A stretch of DNA of 64,000 nt from Leishmania martiniquensis. Taxonomy: Eukaryota; Euglenozoa; Kinetoplastea; Trypanosomatida; Trypanosomatidae. Each line of letters opens with the position of its first letter. The stretch's first letter is position 1. This document shows positions 22,152-32,460 of this stretch, piece by piece. The DNA is taken from contig NC_090167.1 of assembly GCF_017916325.1 (NCBI RefSeq), forward strand, positions 910,501 to 974,500, in the 5' to 3' direction. The notes under the pieces were generated by a model, which was given only the letters and a program-made list of their open reading frames with translations, was not told where the DNA came from and did no database searches. A program made the position numbers and the translations under genes.

Positions 22152-24878
22152 TCACGGCCGCACACCTTTTCTCAATGCATAGTAAAAAAGCTTCTGCGCC
22201 TGGCCGGGCACTCCACCCGCAAAGCACCGCTTCACCGCACACTGAAAAGAGACCTCAGAGGTTGGAACGTTGCGCTCCATCATATCCGTGAAGAGCTGCA
22301 GAGACACCTGCCACGAAGGTCCGGGGGACGGCGCCTGCTCGAGTGCATACTGCACTGCGTCGTGCAGCCGAGCTGTTGGGAAGAAGGTAGTGCGATAGCG
22401 CGGCTCATGAAGTAGCGCATTCGCGTGGTGTAGTGCACGGCACCAATCGCCGGCGACGGCTGATAGGTAGGCGATGTGAGCGACTGATTCGGTCTCCAGT
22501 CCAGCCAGCTCGTCGTCCATGTCACTAACCTGCAGGCCTTCGTCACCGCCAACGAAGCGTTTCCCCTCTCGAGCACCTTTGTTGCACCCCTCCGGCCGCG
22601 GCAATTGAGAGTGCCGCAGCTGCTCCACGGCATGCTTGGCTGCGTCGAGGGTTTCCGCATTCTGCACGAGAAAATTGTACGCGCGTGAGAAAGTATCCCT
22701 GTTGTAGTGCTTCGATAGTTTGAGGTCCACCGTGGTGTGGCTGCTCTTGCATACGTGGGTAGCGTCTATTGGCGGCGCAGCCCCAGACGCCGCGTGGCGA
22801 CGGACCAGGTCGTACGCAGCCGCGCGCGACGCCGGTACAGAGCCGAGCAGGCGCACCAGCTGTACCAGGACGTCTGGGCGGTAGCGCTGACGGCGCTGAG
22901 GCAGTGTTGCCCTTTTTGGTGCCACAACCGCAGAGGCCACTGGGTGCTTCAAGGCGTCCGAGACGCGGCTCCTATGGTGCATTGCTGATGGCCTGCTTCC
23001 GCCCTCGCCGCCATCTACTATTTGCGCCTCATGAGCCGTCACAAGCCGCAGCGCCGCCTCCCACTGCTGACCTGCAATGCACAGTCGGAGTACATCCTCT
23101 GTCGCCGCCGTGTCGGATGTAATACTGAGGGTGTCCGCAAAGGTTTCTTGCAGTTGCTGCAGATAGCGCAGTCCGACAGCCCAACGGGTCCGGAGCGCAC
23201 AACAAGTTTGATGAACCGTCACCACATTGGCTCGGACGAGGTGGTAGAGAGACTCGGCGGAAGTTGTCCTCTCCGGTGAGTTAGCGCCCACCGATCTATC
23301 GCTTCGCCGTGACGTCGACTCACTGTCGTGGTGTGTACGCAGCAGAAACGGCTCACCGTCGGTGATCGCAGCAGCCTCTGTGACATGGCGCGAATTGCAC
23401 GCCGCCCCCTGCATTCTTCTCGTAGCGCTCGCGCTCGAGTCCGCGTTTCGGGAGAGCGCGCGAGTAGCCGCACCAGTTAGCAGCTTATCAAGCAGCGCAC
23501 ATGCATCCTGCCATCTTGCCGTGCTGAATGCAAGAAGCCCCAGTGTATCGTTCAAGGCAGATGCGGTGCTCCACTGCAGTACCCCTGCTTCCTCCACGGC
23601 TCGTTGGATGCGCAGCGCCTGTGCTATCAGTTGCGCCAGGAAACGAGAGCTGGAGGTACTCAAGTCGCTCTTGCACTCGTCTAAAGCGGCTCGCGTGGCT
23701 TCTTCCGCGGGGAGCGAGACGCTCTTCTCCTGGCTGTGGCACCGCGCCGCCGAGTAAAGACACCGCACTGCGGCCGTCACGTCCATCTCCGTCCACTGAG
23801 GAGGCTCGATGCGCCAGAGGCAGTCCAGCGCCTCTGCCCAGTGGTGACCGTCCGTGCGCCGATAGACCTCTAGCTCCATAGCCGAGGTGAGTGGGGTGGG
23901 GTCCACCTGATGCAACAGTGCGAGGGCGCGCTGCCACCCGCAGACGCCGCCGTCGACCCGGCCCACCTTCAGCTCCTGCCTGGCTAGCGCAACGACACGC
24001 GCCTCACTCAAAATCCAGCGCACTGCTCCGCCCTGCAGGGTCGACATGACCGGGGTACTTTCAAGCATCACGCTGGCACGCGGCGAGCTGGTCGCATCCC
24101 CTCCACCTTCACAAGGGTAGTAGTAGTTATACAGGATTGATCTCGCGACGGTGGAGCAGTGAAGCGCAGTAGCCTCCTCCGCCACGGAAGGGCTCTCGAC
24201 AGCGAAGAGCATTGCGGCCTTGGTGGCAACCCAGTACTGCCGGCGCTCCGCCGACTTCAGCTTGCCGGGCGGGATCGGGGCGGGCGTTTCAGGGACGGCG
24301 ACAAACGGGACCGCTACCTTACCGCTGATCAGATGCACCGGGCTCGCAAGCTGAGCTTCAGCGTCCCTGGAAGAGGGCCCTCTTAGCAGCGCGCCACCGC
24401 TGTATGATGAGAGCTCACCTGATGTGTCGGCAAATGCCTCACGATCCATCGGAAGCTCACCCTCTGCCGCCGACGAGCGCGGCGCCTGTACACACGCGGG
24501 GGACTGCAGGCAGTCTTGGTAGCACCGCCACATCGAGGAACGCAAGCCGCGAATCAGCTCAGTCATCTCATCGCCCGCGGCCAACCCCTGAAAGTAGCGG
24601 GCCAGCCCCTGCGCGGCAGAAATGGTCGATGCAGCGGCAGGCGTTGCCGCGCTACTCACGTGTGTGGGAGTCGCGGCGGTAGCCGAGCTGGATTCGTCAG
24701 GTTGGTGCGACGGCGGCAGCTGCCTCGTGGCCTGCTGCGTGTCGACCGTGCTGTCACCAGCGGCGGAGGCGTGCATCAGAGGGTTTGCGCCGGCATGAGA
24801 GGACGCGCGAGCACCACAGGTGGTGATGGCGGAGGTCGAGGTGGAGGGACTATTCTGCGACTCTCTTGAAGAACGCAT
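22152..24878 (-). CDS. PPR-like helical-repeat protein, probably mitochondrial, 908 aa
   Basis: The protein is a chain of degenerate helix-turn-helix units spaced roughly 35-40 residues apart. Examples are LRLCIAGQQWEAALRLVTA, AYLSAVAGDWCRALHHANA and, at the end, FQCAVKRCFAGGVPGQAQKL. The pattern is that of pentatricopeptide-repeat proteins, which bind RNA in the kinetoplastid mitochondrion. I count only a few convincing repeats; acidic and Ser-rich linkers interrupt the rest. The first 35 residues are Ser/Thr/Arg-rich with few acidic residues, consistent with a presequence. Oddly, the polypyrimidine tract at about 24880-24905 runs directly into ATG 24878, and the first AG lies inside codons 4-5. 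The spliced mRNA may thus lack this ATG and begin at ATG 24776, which would remove the presequence. Confidence 0.72.
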   Translation of the reverse strand: MRSSRESQNSPSTSTSAITTCGARASSHAGANPLMHASAAGDSTVDTQQATRQLPPSHQPDESSSATAATPTHVSSAATPAAASTISAAQGLARYFQGLAAGDEMTELIRGLRSSMWRCYQDCLQSPACVQAPRSSAAEGELPMDREAFADTSGELSSYSGGALLRGPSSRDAEAQLASPVHLISGKVAVPFVAVPETPAPIPPGKLKSAERRQYWVATKAAMLFAVESPSVAEEATALHCSTVARSILYNYYYPCEGGGDATSSPRASVMLESTPVMSTLQGGAVRWILSEARVVALARQELKVGRVDGGVCGWQRALALLHQVDPTPLTSAMELEVYRRTDGHHWAEALDCLWRIEPPQWTEMDVTAAVRCLYSAARCHSQEKSVSLPAEEATRAALDECKSDLSTSSSRFLAQLIAQALRIQRAVEEAGVLQWSTASALNDTLGLLAFSTARWQDACALLDKLLTGAATRALSRNADSSASATRRMQGAACNSRHVTEAAAITDGEPFLLRTHHDSESTSRRSDRSVGANSPERTTSAESLYHLVRANVVTVHQTCCALRTRWAVGLRYLQQLQETFADTLSITSDTAATEDVLRLCIAGQQWEAALRLVTAHEAQIVDGGEGGSRPSAMHHRSRVSDALKHPVASAVVAPKRATLPQRRQRYRPDVLVQLVRLLGSVPASRAAAYDLVRRHAASGAAPPIDATHVCKSSHTTVDLKLSKHYNRDTFSRAYNFLVQNAETLDAAKHAVEQLRHSQLPRPEGCNKGAREGKRFVGGDEGLQVSDMDDELAGLETESVAHIAYLSAVAGDWCRALHHANALLHEPRYRTTFFPTARLHDAVQYALEQAPSPGPSWQVSLQLFTDMMERNVPTSEVSFQCAVKRCFAGGVPGQAQKLFYYALRKGVRP

Positions 24879-26667
24879 AGCAGCACAAAGAAAACGAAAG
24901 GAAAAAAACGATGGCCGAACTTCTCTCTGTCACCTCACTCGAGCTCTAGCCGCTGTGTGCCTGTGTGAGTGTGTGGTGGTGCATGTGGGAGGCGAAGCAG
25001 AACCTACCTCTTGATGGAACGCGTATGTACGTCCTCGTGTCGGCTTTGGCCAGGAGGAGGAGGAGAAGCAATCCATGCATCAACGCCACACGAAGCCCTG
25101 TTAACACCACCATACGAGCCCGGCTGTACTTCGCACGTAAAAGCAGTGAAAAAAATGCACGAGTATGCGTATGTATTTGTGTATGTGTGTGTAGGGGTAG
25201 GAAGTCAATGGGTGCGCGCGCATATGGTTTGGCGGAAGCTCATCCACAATACGTTACAACGACGAGCGATACAGAGGGGTTGGCAGCTCGTTCAATCGTG
25301 TGAGTCGCCTAGGCGGGTACACAATAATCCGTTACCCCCGGATGTGATGAATGCGGTGCCTGCAACAGCGGTGGTGCTGTGCGCCAGAGGTGCGCCTGCA
25401 ATCAGACGTCAAGCGTGGGGAGAGGAAGGGGGGGTAGTGCCGAAGACGCGCTCACGACAGAGGGGCGGCACCTCTTTTTTTTCTTTTCAAAGGAGTAGGT
25501 ACCTACTGTACGGGTACGGGCTCGATAAACGCATGCACTCCTAAAGGACCGGGCACGCTCGGTGTTCGCGACTGCAACCGTGGCGCGTGGGAGTCTGCGC
25601 GTGCGGGGTGGAGTGCGGGTGCTTGCCCTTTCTTTACCGCTCTTGATGCTGAGGTCTGCGTAGACGGCGGAAGCGTCAAGGCCGACGAAGAAAGCAAGCA
25701 CGGACCAGATGTGGGAGGCAATTGCCGGAAGAAGGGGAAGGGGGGCGATGGCACCGAAACGAAGGAAAGGGGCAAGCGGGAAGAGCGAGGGACGGGCTAC
25801 GAGATGACGAGAAAGAAGGGGAGGGCACCAAACAACAAGTGGGAGGAGGGGGCGGTCGTGCTGAGGCAAAACTCGCACGCCTTCGCCAGTGCCCCCCCTA
25901 CTTCCCTCCCTCTCTCCCCCTCCCCCCGGTGAAGTAACTCGCACAACGGCGGGACATCGACACCGTAAGCGGAGTATGAGCGAAGGCGGGGCGCCCTTGT
26001 ATGCCTGTATGCACGATACAGGAGCTAGGAGGAGGGCCAACAAGAGCAAAGGAGACGCGCCACCACCCCACCCCCTTCCCGCCGCGACGGCTGTGTGCTG
26101 CGGCGAGAGCCATATATATGCCCCCTGGCATCCGAGCCCACTCCTGCACGCACACAAGGGCTTTTTTCCTTGGCGCTGCTTTGCATGATGTTGGCCGCTG
26201 CTTCGTGTGGCTCCGCCACCACCACCACCACCCATCCTCTCTCTCACGCAGAGACGTAAGCAGACGGCCGCGCACCTTCGCTGTGGCACCCTCGCAGAAG
26301 CATACGATACTTCATGTTTGGCTATTCGCCGTAGAGGCGCGGGCCTACGGGCACATGCTCGGGGGGGAAGGGGAAAGAAGGGACGGGGAGGCATTCGCGA
26401 GAGGAGCCGTGAGCGAGCGCAAGAGAGGCGGGGGGCCTCCCCGTCGCGGTGATGAGGGTGGCACCCACGCATAACCCGGGCAGAGAAGCATAAGAATCGG
26501 AGTAGACATGCGCCGGAGGGTCAGGCGGCATAACGCGGAGACAGTGAAGAGAAGAGGGCCAGGGGCATCCGATGCGACAGCAACAGAAGACAAACGAGGG
26601 CAACGACGCAAGTGCCCGCCCCACCTCCGACGTCGGAGAGAGAGGGATGGGGGGGGGCACTCGCACC
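24879..26667. other. 1.8-kb spacer, 3' UTR side of aquaporin 1
   Basis: A 356-codon minus-strand frame (25402-26472) covers much of it but is Arg/Pro/Ser/Leu-rich with no conserved-looking block, so I leave it out. The spacer also has a CCA-repeat at about 26215-26231 and a short TA run at 26111-26119. Confidence 0.5.
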
Positions 26668-27504
26668 TCAGTTGGAGCTGTAGAGATTGCGAGCTACACA
26701 CTGCTGTTGCACCTCATCTGCCTCATCTTTTGGGATCGGGTGGGTCATCTTAAAGACAAACGCCGCCACAACTGCGCCACATGCCGGCGCCGCCCAGTAC
26801 AGCCACAGATACATGAGCTGCGTCACGTACCCAGCTGCAATAAACTTGGTCACCTGCAGGCCCGTGGCTACTGCTGGGTTGAAGGCGCCCCCCGACACGC
26901 CACCGACAGCGTACTGCGAGGCGAGAAGGCACATGCCGATTGCCAAGCCGTAGTAGTCGTTGCTGCGCTGCTGCGAGTAGGCGACGTGCAGCACCACTGT
27001 CACAAGCAACATCGTGAACACAGCCTCCGCGACAAAGGCACTGAAGACGTACTCGGCCGTGTTCTGCACCACCTGCGGCGCAGGCAAGTGCCGCGTCGTG
27101 CCGTTCACAAGTATGCTAAGCCCCGCGCCGATCAGAGCGCCTACCACCTGGGCCACCCAGTACGACACGGCCTCCTCGATTCGCATGCCGCGGATCATGA
27201 CAACGGCGAAGGTGACAGCCGGATTAAAGTGGCCGCCAGAGATGTATCCGAACATAAAGATCAGCACGCAAAGCATGAAGCCCTCAGCTATGGGGGCGAG
27301 GTTGCGGGTGCGAGTCTTGCCGTCAACCGCAAGGTTACCGCAGTTCATCTCCGCCAGCGAAATGGTCACCAAAAAAATGAAGGTGCCAACACCCTCACAC
27401 ACAAACTTTGCTTGGTAGCGGCTCAGTCGGATAAAGGGAATCTGACGGGCGAGGTACGACGTCTCGCCCACATTTGCGGCGGCGTCCCTCTGGAGAGGGA
27501 TCAT
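26668..27504 (-). CDS. Aquaporin/MIP-family channel 1, 278 aa
   Basis: A six-span water or solute channel of the major intrinsic protein family. Both half-helix motifs are present: GGHFNPAVTFAV (NPA at 94-96) and SGGAFNPAVATGL (NPA at 209-211), with FGYISG and other MIP landmarks before the first. The residue directly after the second NPA is Val, where nearly all aquaporins have the selectivity-filter Arg. The pore is thus expected to be wider and less cation-repelling than in classical water channels; this is inference. The frame extends 66 codons further only to a TTG; ATG 27504 (MIPLQRDAAANV) is the first ATG and lies 76 bases after a good splice acceptor. It is a tandem paralogue of the larger aquaporin 2 kb upstream in transcription. 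Confidence 0.88.
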   Translation of the reverse strand: MIPLQRDAAANVGETSYLARQIPFIRLSRYQAKFVCEGVGTFIFLVTISLAEMNCGNLAVDGKTRTRNLAPIAEGFMLCVLIFMFGYISGGHFNPAVTFAVVMIRGMRIEEAVSYWVAQVVGALIGAGLSILVNGTTRHLPAPQVVQNTAEYVFSAFVAEAVFTMLLVTVVLHVAYSQQRSNDYYGLAIGMCLLASQYAVGGVSGGAFNPAVATGLQVTKFIAAGYVTQLMYLWLYWAAPACGAVVAAFVFKMTHPIPKDEADEVQQQCVARNLYSSN

Positions 27505-29509
27505 CCTCGTGCGGATTCCTCGGACGGTATAAGCGAGCAAGCGCGGGTTGGCTTCTGCGTAAGAGAGGGTGGCGGATGCCTCGCCGACGAGAGCAAGCAC
27601 AGGAAAAAGATAGTGTGAAGGAGACGCCGGACAACGGCACAACGAATGGCTCAGCGCCTTTGTGCTTACCTCATTCGAAACGGCTGCGAGGGAGATGCTC
27701 AAAAAAAAGAGGAAAGTACGCGTATGAAGAGAGTAAAACGCAGGGGGACAGGAAGCGCACGCACATAAGCGTCATCGCACCCTCATAACTATGGCGGGAC
27801 ACCTCCCTTCCAAAAAAACGGCCAGAGAGAGAGAGCGCGCGGGCGGGCACTCGTGCCGTCGCTTCGCTATCACCATCACCTCCTTCCCCTGGGCGCGGAG
27901 ACATGATGGCGGCGAGAGGCAAGAGCAGGACCCAGAGGCCGGTAACCACGCGGCCAGGAAACAGAGCCGGCAACCGCCATTGTCTACCTTTTCGCAAGGG
28001 GAGCTTTGCTGTGACTCGAACTTCCTCTTTCCTACCCCAGCTTGCTCGCTCTCTTCTATCCCACATACGAAGTGAAGTCAGCCTCGCAGACAGACACCGC
28101 TGCGACCTGCCACACACACCCTCGATCACGGCACAGACTCCATTTTTTTCTCCATTCCTGTACGAGAGAGCCGAGGATGAATCGGTGAGTGCATCACCTC
28201 TCGTCCTCGTCGTGTGGATTGATGCGCATGCGTCTGCGTTGTTTGTCTCCTCTCCGTTGCCTTTCTCACGTGTGCTTACATGATGGGCATGAAAGAGCGA
28301 GAGAGGAGCGAAGGCTGCAGTGGCAGCGCCATGGCCAACATAAGCATCACCACAGCGAGCCATCCGCAGTGGGGTACGCCCAACAGCACACAGAGACAAC
28401 GAAGGGCCCCTCATGTCGCCCCGCAATCACGTACCGACCGCACGTGCTCCACCGAACAAAAATAGAGACGAAACAACGAGAAAGCGAACGAGTGCGAGTT
28501 GCTCCTCTCCTCCTCCCCCCCGGTACTCATCGCCACGGCAGAAGCGCAGCTGCTCCTTCGCGCACTCCCCTCTGCAGGCGAGCGTGGGATTACTTTCCAT
28601 AAAGAGCGAGCGAGAGGAAAAGGGACGGAGACAGAAGAAAAAAGACACGCGCTCGAAAGGCAAACAGGCGCGCCGCACTCGAGAGAGTACCGAAGCAGAC
28701 ATGCATCTGCAGCACACAGCGACGCACGCGCGCGCTCCTCATGGCCGGTACGATGCAAAAATAAGCGAAGAAGCGAGAGCGACGAAGGAGTCAGACGGAG
28801 ACAGGGGATGGCGCGCATGAGTGAGACGTGGGGCTCCCCCCTTCCAGTCAGCCTTTCTCCCCTCGCTCCCTACACACAGCGATAGCGCTTTGCCTGGTGT
28901 GCGTATAAGGCTGCGTGGCAGCGTATGCTCGCTTGGCAGCTTCCGACAAAAAAGACGAGGAAGGAGGAAGCGCGCATCGATGGATTCCTCGGTCACCCAC
29001 AGACAGCACCGTCTTGGCGTTTGTGAGGGTGCGCCTGTGTCGATCAACCAGCGCCACTCCACACTCTTTCAGTGTCGCTTCTAAACCCGAGAAGTGGCAC
29101 CCCGACAGCTGTGCGGATGTGCATCGCATTGCACCCTCCCTCCCCCCGGCCCTGCGCGCAGCCCCACCTTGGATGGCAACGCACTAGTGACGCTTGAGTG
29201 AGGGAAGGGGAGGAGGGGAAGGACGATGGAGTGAGCAGCATAGCCGGCGGAGGCAAAGGCCAAACGTTATGCACACAATCAACCACAAAAAGGGCAGCAC
29301 CAAAGAGCAGCTGCGGCAGCGCCGTCGTATCGAGCTCACCCGCCATTGAGTGAGTGACCGAAAGGGAGCGAGAGTGCAGCCGCGCATGCACCAGTTGCAC
29401 GCAACGAAGAGAACGGGTGTAGTGGTTGTGCGTGCGTGCGGTAATGAGCGCGCATGCCACCTGTTTGGGCTTTCGCAGAGAACGAAATAGGGTCTTCGCC
29501 ACGACGCCA
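27505..29509. other. 2-kb spacer between the two aquaporin genes
   Basis: Upstream of aquaporin 1 and downstream of the stop of aquaporin 2. Purine-rich blocks at about 28590-28690 and T-rich acceptor-like sequence near the aquaporin 1 start. Minus-strand frames here (for example 27671-28426) are low-complexity and not supported. Confidence 0.5.
27580..27613 (-). promoter_or_regulatory. Predicted trans-splice acceptor for aquaporin 1
   Basis: On the minus strand a pyrimidine-rich tract (GTCTCCTTCACACTATCTTT onward) ends at AG 27581-27580, with no ATG between it and start codon 27504. A second possible acceptor lies near 27690-27710 after a T8 run. Confidence 0.45.
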
Positions 29510-31309
29510 TCAGCTCGAATGCCTGTTGAACATCGATCCTTCTCCTGTGGTAGTGGTGGTGGCGACCTCCACCGCGTCTGCGCGCGGCACCGCTGGTGAC
29601 AGCCGGTTGTGCCAGCTATCCATCTCTTCTGCTTCGCCTTGCGTGCGCACCTGTCCATACTCAGCATCGCGCTCCTCGCGTGTCCGTGGTGCGCGAGCGC
29701 CCGACAGCTCCTTCATCTCCCGAGCGTGGCACGGCTTCGCAGAGTTTGACAGGGAGGACGGTCCCTGCCATGCACAGGATACCGAAGACGAGGGCGGCTC
29801 CGTTTCGCCATCGTCGCCAGCGTGGCTGCGTACAGCGCCGGTGCCCGCCTCTGCATCGACAATCACCTCCTGCGCTGCCACGCGCTGTCGGTGCAGCTGG
29901 TGAACGTCCTGGAACACTTTCTTGTCCTCTAGTACCTGCGTGTCCGTTGGCTGCGCCATCTGGGAGAAGAGAAGCGCCGCCAGAACCGCGCCCACAACAG
30001 GGGCGAGCCAGTAGATCCATATAGACTTGATATCGTCACACTTACCGGCGAGACACGTTGCCACCTGCAGCCCTGACGCGGCAGCGGGGTTGAAGGCACC
30101 ACCGGAAATGCGCCCAGCGCTGGCTGAGCCAGCGGAGATCGTCATGCCTACGGCAAATCCATAAAAGAAGTTGCCAGACTGACGAGAGTAACCGATGTTC
30201 AGCACGACGAGGCACATGGCAAACGTGAAGATGAGCTCCGAGAAGATGCCGGATGAGACATAGCTGCTCGACACTGCGGGCACGAAAATTTCCTTGTTGC
30301 CCTGGATGATCATCGCCACGACGCCAGCGGCGAGGCCGGCAGCAAGCTGGCAAAGGATGTAGGCACAGCACTGAGTCAGGTTCATCTTGCGCACGAGGAA
30401 GACGGCTATGGTCACGGCAGGGTTGAAGTGAGAGCCGGAGATGTAGCCGAAAGTGAAGATCATGCTCGTGAACATGAAGCCGATCGGCAGCGGCGTCATG
30501 TTGGTGTCGCCAGAAATGCTGAAGATGCTCTCGTTGCGAACGCTAACCAGCGCCAACGTAAGCACCCACCCAAATGTGCCGAGCAGCTCGGCAACGTACG
30601 TTCCAAGCAGCGGGTGCAGCCGCACCCACTCCGGCACAGCGAGGAAGTCGTAGCGGCTCTGCAGTTTGCGGAGAGCCGCCTGCTGCTGGCCGTACAGACG
30701 GCCCAGCTCAAACGGGTCCAGTTGCTCCTCGACCACTTTGCCATTCCGCGTTACACTAACCGGTATCGTGTACTTCAGCGCTGGCACCTCGGTCGGGTCA
30801 AAGAAGCCAGCACTAGTGTGCGAGCCCTCCCGATCGATGCCGAGGCGCTTATTTTTGCATGCATACACGGCAGGCGTCGTTGTGGTGTGAGAGAGAGGCG
30901 TATTCAAGTCATTGGCGCTGCCGCCCGCACTGCCACCATGCTGCCTCGCAGCGGACAGTGAAGGCGAGAGCAAGGCCGAGGACGCGGAGAAAGGGGGCTG
31001 TGATGTGCGCTGGTGCGCTGTGGAGGCAGACGCAGATGTCATCAGGGCGAGAGAAGCTTGGTGAACAGCGCTGACAGCCTCGCCCGCTACGTCAGGCACA
31101 GAAATCCCCCCTGACCCACCTGCCAATTCACCCAAACCGGCGGCGGCGGTGGGCGAGGACGCGGTTGCCGGCGGCGAACGTGGTGAATGCGTCATTGGCA
31201 TCGGTTGGGTGGTAAAACTCACAGGGGCTGAAGCACCAGACGGCCGCCCATCGACTCCGCTAGGTGGAGCCACGCCACGCGCGCCATTCCAAAGAGCGCT
31301 GCTCTCCAT
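29510..31309 (-). CDS. Aquaporin/MIP-family channel 2 with long disordered tails, 599 aa
   Basis: The central part (about 232-450) is a complete MIP channel with SGSHFNPAVTIAV (NPA at 296-298) and SGGAFNPAAASGLQ (NPA at 407-409). As in its neighbour, the Arg after the second NPA is missing, here replaced by Ala. Some 230 residues precede the channel: first Ser/Ala/Pro/Thr-rich and disordered, then from about 150 a charged, more ordered stretch (DPTEVPALKYTIPVSV, QLDPFELGRLYGQQQAALRK) just before the first span. About 145 hydrophilic residues, rich in Glu, Ser and Thr, follow the last span. Ordinary aquaporins are 250-300 aa, so the tails may carry sorting or regulatory signals. The downstream gene at 26668-27504 encodes a related, compact channel. 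Solute unknown. Confidence 0.87.
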   Translation of the reverse strand: MESSALWNGARGVAPPSGVDGRPSGASAPVSFTTQPMPMTHSPRSPPATASSPTAAAGLGELAGGSGGISVPDVAGEAVSAVHQASLALMTSASASTAHQRTSQPPFSASSALLSPSLSAARQHGGSAGGSANDLNTPLSHTTTTPAVYACKNKRLGIDREGSHTSAGFFDPTEVPALKYTIPVSVTRNGKVVEEQLDPFELGRLYGQQQAALRKLQSRYDFLAVPEWVRLHPLLGTYVAELLGTFGWVLTLALVSVRNESIFSISGDTNMTPLPIGFMFTSMIFTFGYISGSHFNPAVTIAVFLVRKMNLTQCCAYILCQLAAGLAAGVVAMIIQGNKEIFVPAVSSSYVSSGIFSELIFTFAMCLVVLNIGYSRQSGNFFYGFAVGMTISAGSASAGRISGGAFNPAAASGLQVATCLAGKCDDIKSIWIYWLAPVVGAVLAALLFSQMAQPTDTQVLEDKKVFQDVHQLHRQRVAAQEVIVDAEAGTGAVRSHAGDDGETEPPSSSVSCAWQGPSSLSNSAKPCHAREMKELSGARAPRTREERDAEYGQVRTQGEAEEMDSWHNRLSPAVPRADAVEVATTTTTGEGSMFNRHSS

Positions 31310-32460
31310 CTGTGAACTGAATCTGGATTCCGTGCTCGGGAGAGGATGCGCCTCCCTGAGCTTGCGGCGTCCGTCAGGAAAGGCGAGTGTGATTTCAAGA
31401 AGAGCACAGCGTACGAAGTATATTGGGTAAAATATCTGAATGTGCGGAGGCCGTATGCCGTCTGGCGTACTGATTCGACGCTTGCTAACGATTCAGGTGA
31501 ATGAACACACAACGAAATGAAGATGAAGCGAAAGGGGGAGAAGGGGGGAGGGCCCCACAGCGCCAACAGCAACAGCAACGACCGTTTCGAGTGAAACAGA
31601 CAGACAAACGAAAAAAAAAAAAGAAATGACAGATGAAGCCGGGGAAGGAAAGGGAGCGAAAAGAGGTGGCGGGGAGGAGGCGATGCCCCGAAGCGACACA
31701 CGGCACGGACACATTTCCTTCTAACCACGACGAGCATTTCACCCCTCCTCCGCTTCATTGTCGTAGATGCGCAGAGGCAGCTACGCGCGTCATATGCACC
31801 TGAGTACAGGGAGCAGGTGTACAGCAGTCCTTCTTCGCAAGCCAACGTCGCTGCGTAAGACGACCCTCGCGTCGCGCCAGTCGTCACACAGGTAGAGTTC
31901 ACCCGGAAGTGTCACCGGAGATGTAAGGCGAGGAGCATTCAAATGTGTCAGCTTCGTCGATCGTGAAGTTCCCCCTGCACGCCGGCGGCAAAATCGTGAG
32001 CTCTCCGCTCGTACCCCCTCACCCACTGCTCGCCCCATCCCATTTTTTGTTTCGGTTGAGCTGCTTCCTCAGCCGTCCGTTAGTCCTGTGCCGGTAATGC
32101 GTATCATGTGGCGGCACGGCCTCACAAACTCAATATATATCAAAGGAGAGAGGACAGCAGGCAGGGCAAGGGCGTGAGCCCCGAGTGTGGTGCGGGGCAG
32201 AGGCGAGTGTGTCTGTAAAAGAGGGTGGAGGGAGGAAGCAGCCCGCAACAATTTCCGCAGTCCAGAGCAGCAGCTGACGTGCAGGGGAAGCAAAGCCTCA
32301 TGAGCGATACGCGCCTGCCGCACTGCTCCCTCCCGATGGCACTCGCTTACCTCCACCACCACACTCTTCGTTTTCCTCCCCCTCCCCCTCTCCGCCTTTC
32401 CCCTTTGCTGCTGTCTCAGCTCCCTCCCCACACACAAAAAGAAAATTTTCTTTGTTTTCC
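31310..32460. other. Spacer between 517-aa protein gene and aquaporin 2
   Basis: About 1.15 kb with an A12 run near 31612-31624 and purine-rich blocks. No supported gene. Confidence 0.5.

Noticed and set aside
25402..26472. 356-codon minus-strand frame in the aquaporin 1 3' flank
   Set aside because: Low-complexity Arg/Pro/Ser composition, no structured segment, lies where the 3' UTR is expected.
26572..27618. 348-codon plus-strand frame opposite aquaporin 1
   Set aside because: The minus strand here encodes an unmistakable MIP channel with two NPA motifs.
27671..28426. 251-codon minus-strand frame upstream of aquaporin 1
   Set aside because: Low complexity and no domain; overlaps the likely 5' flank of aquaporin 1.
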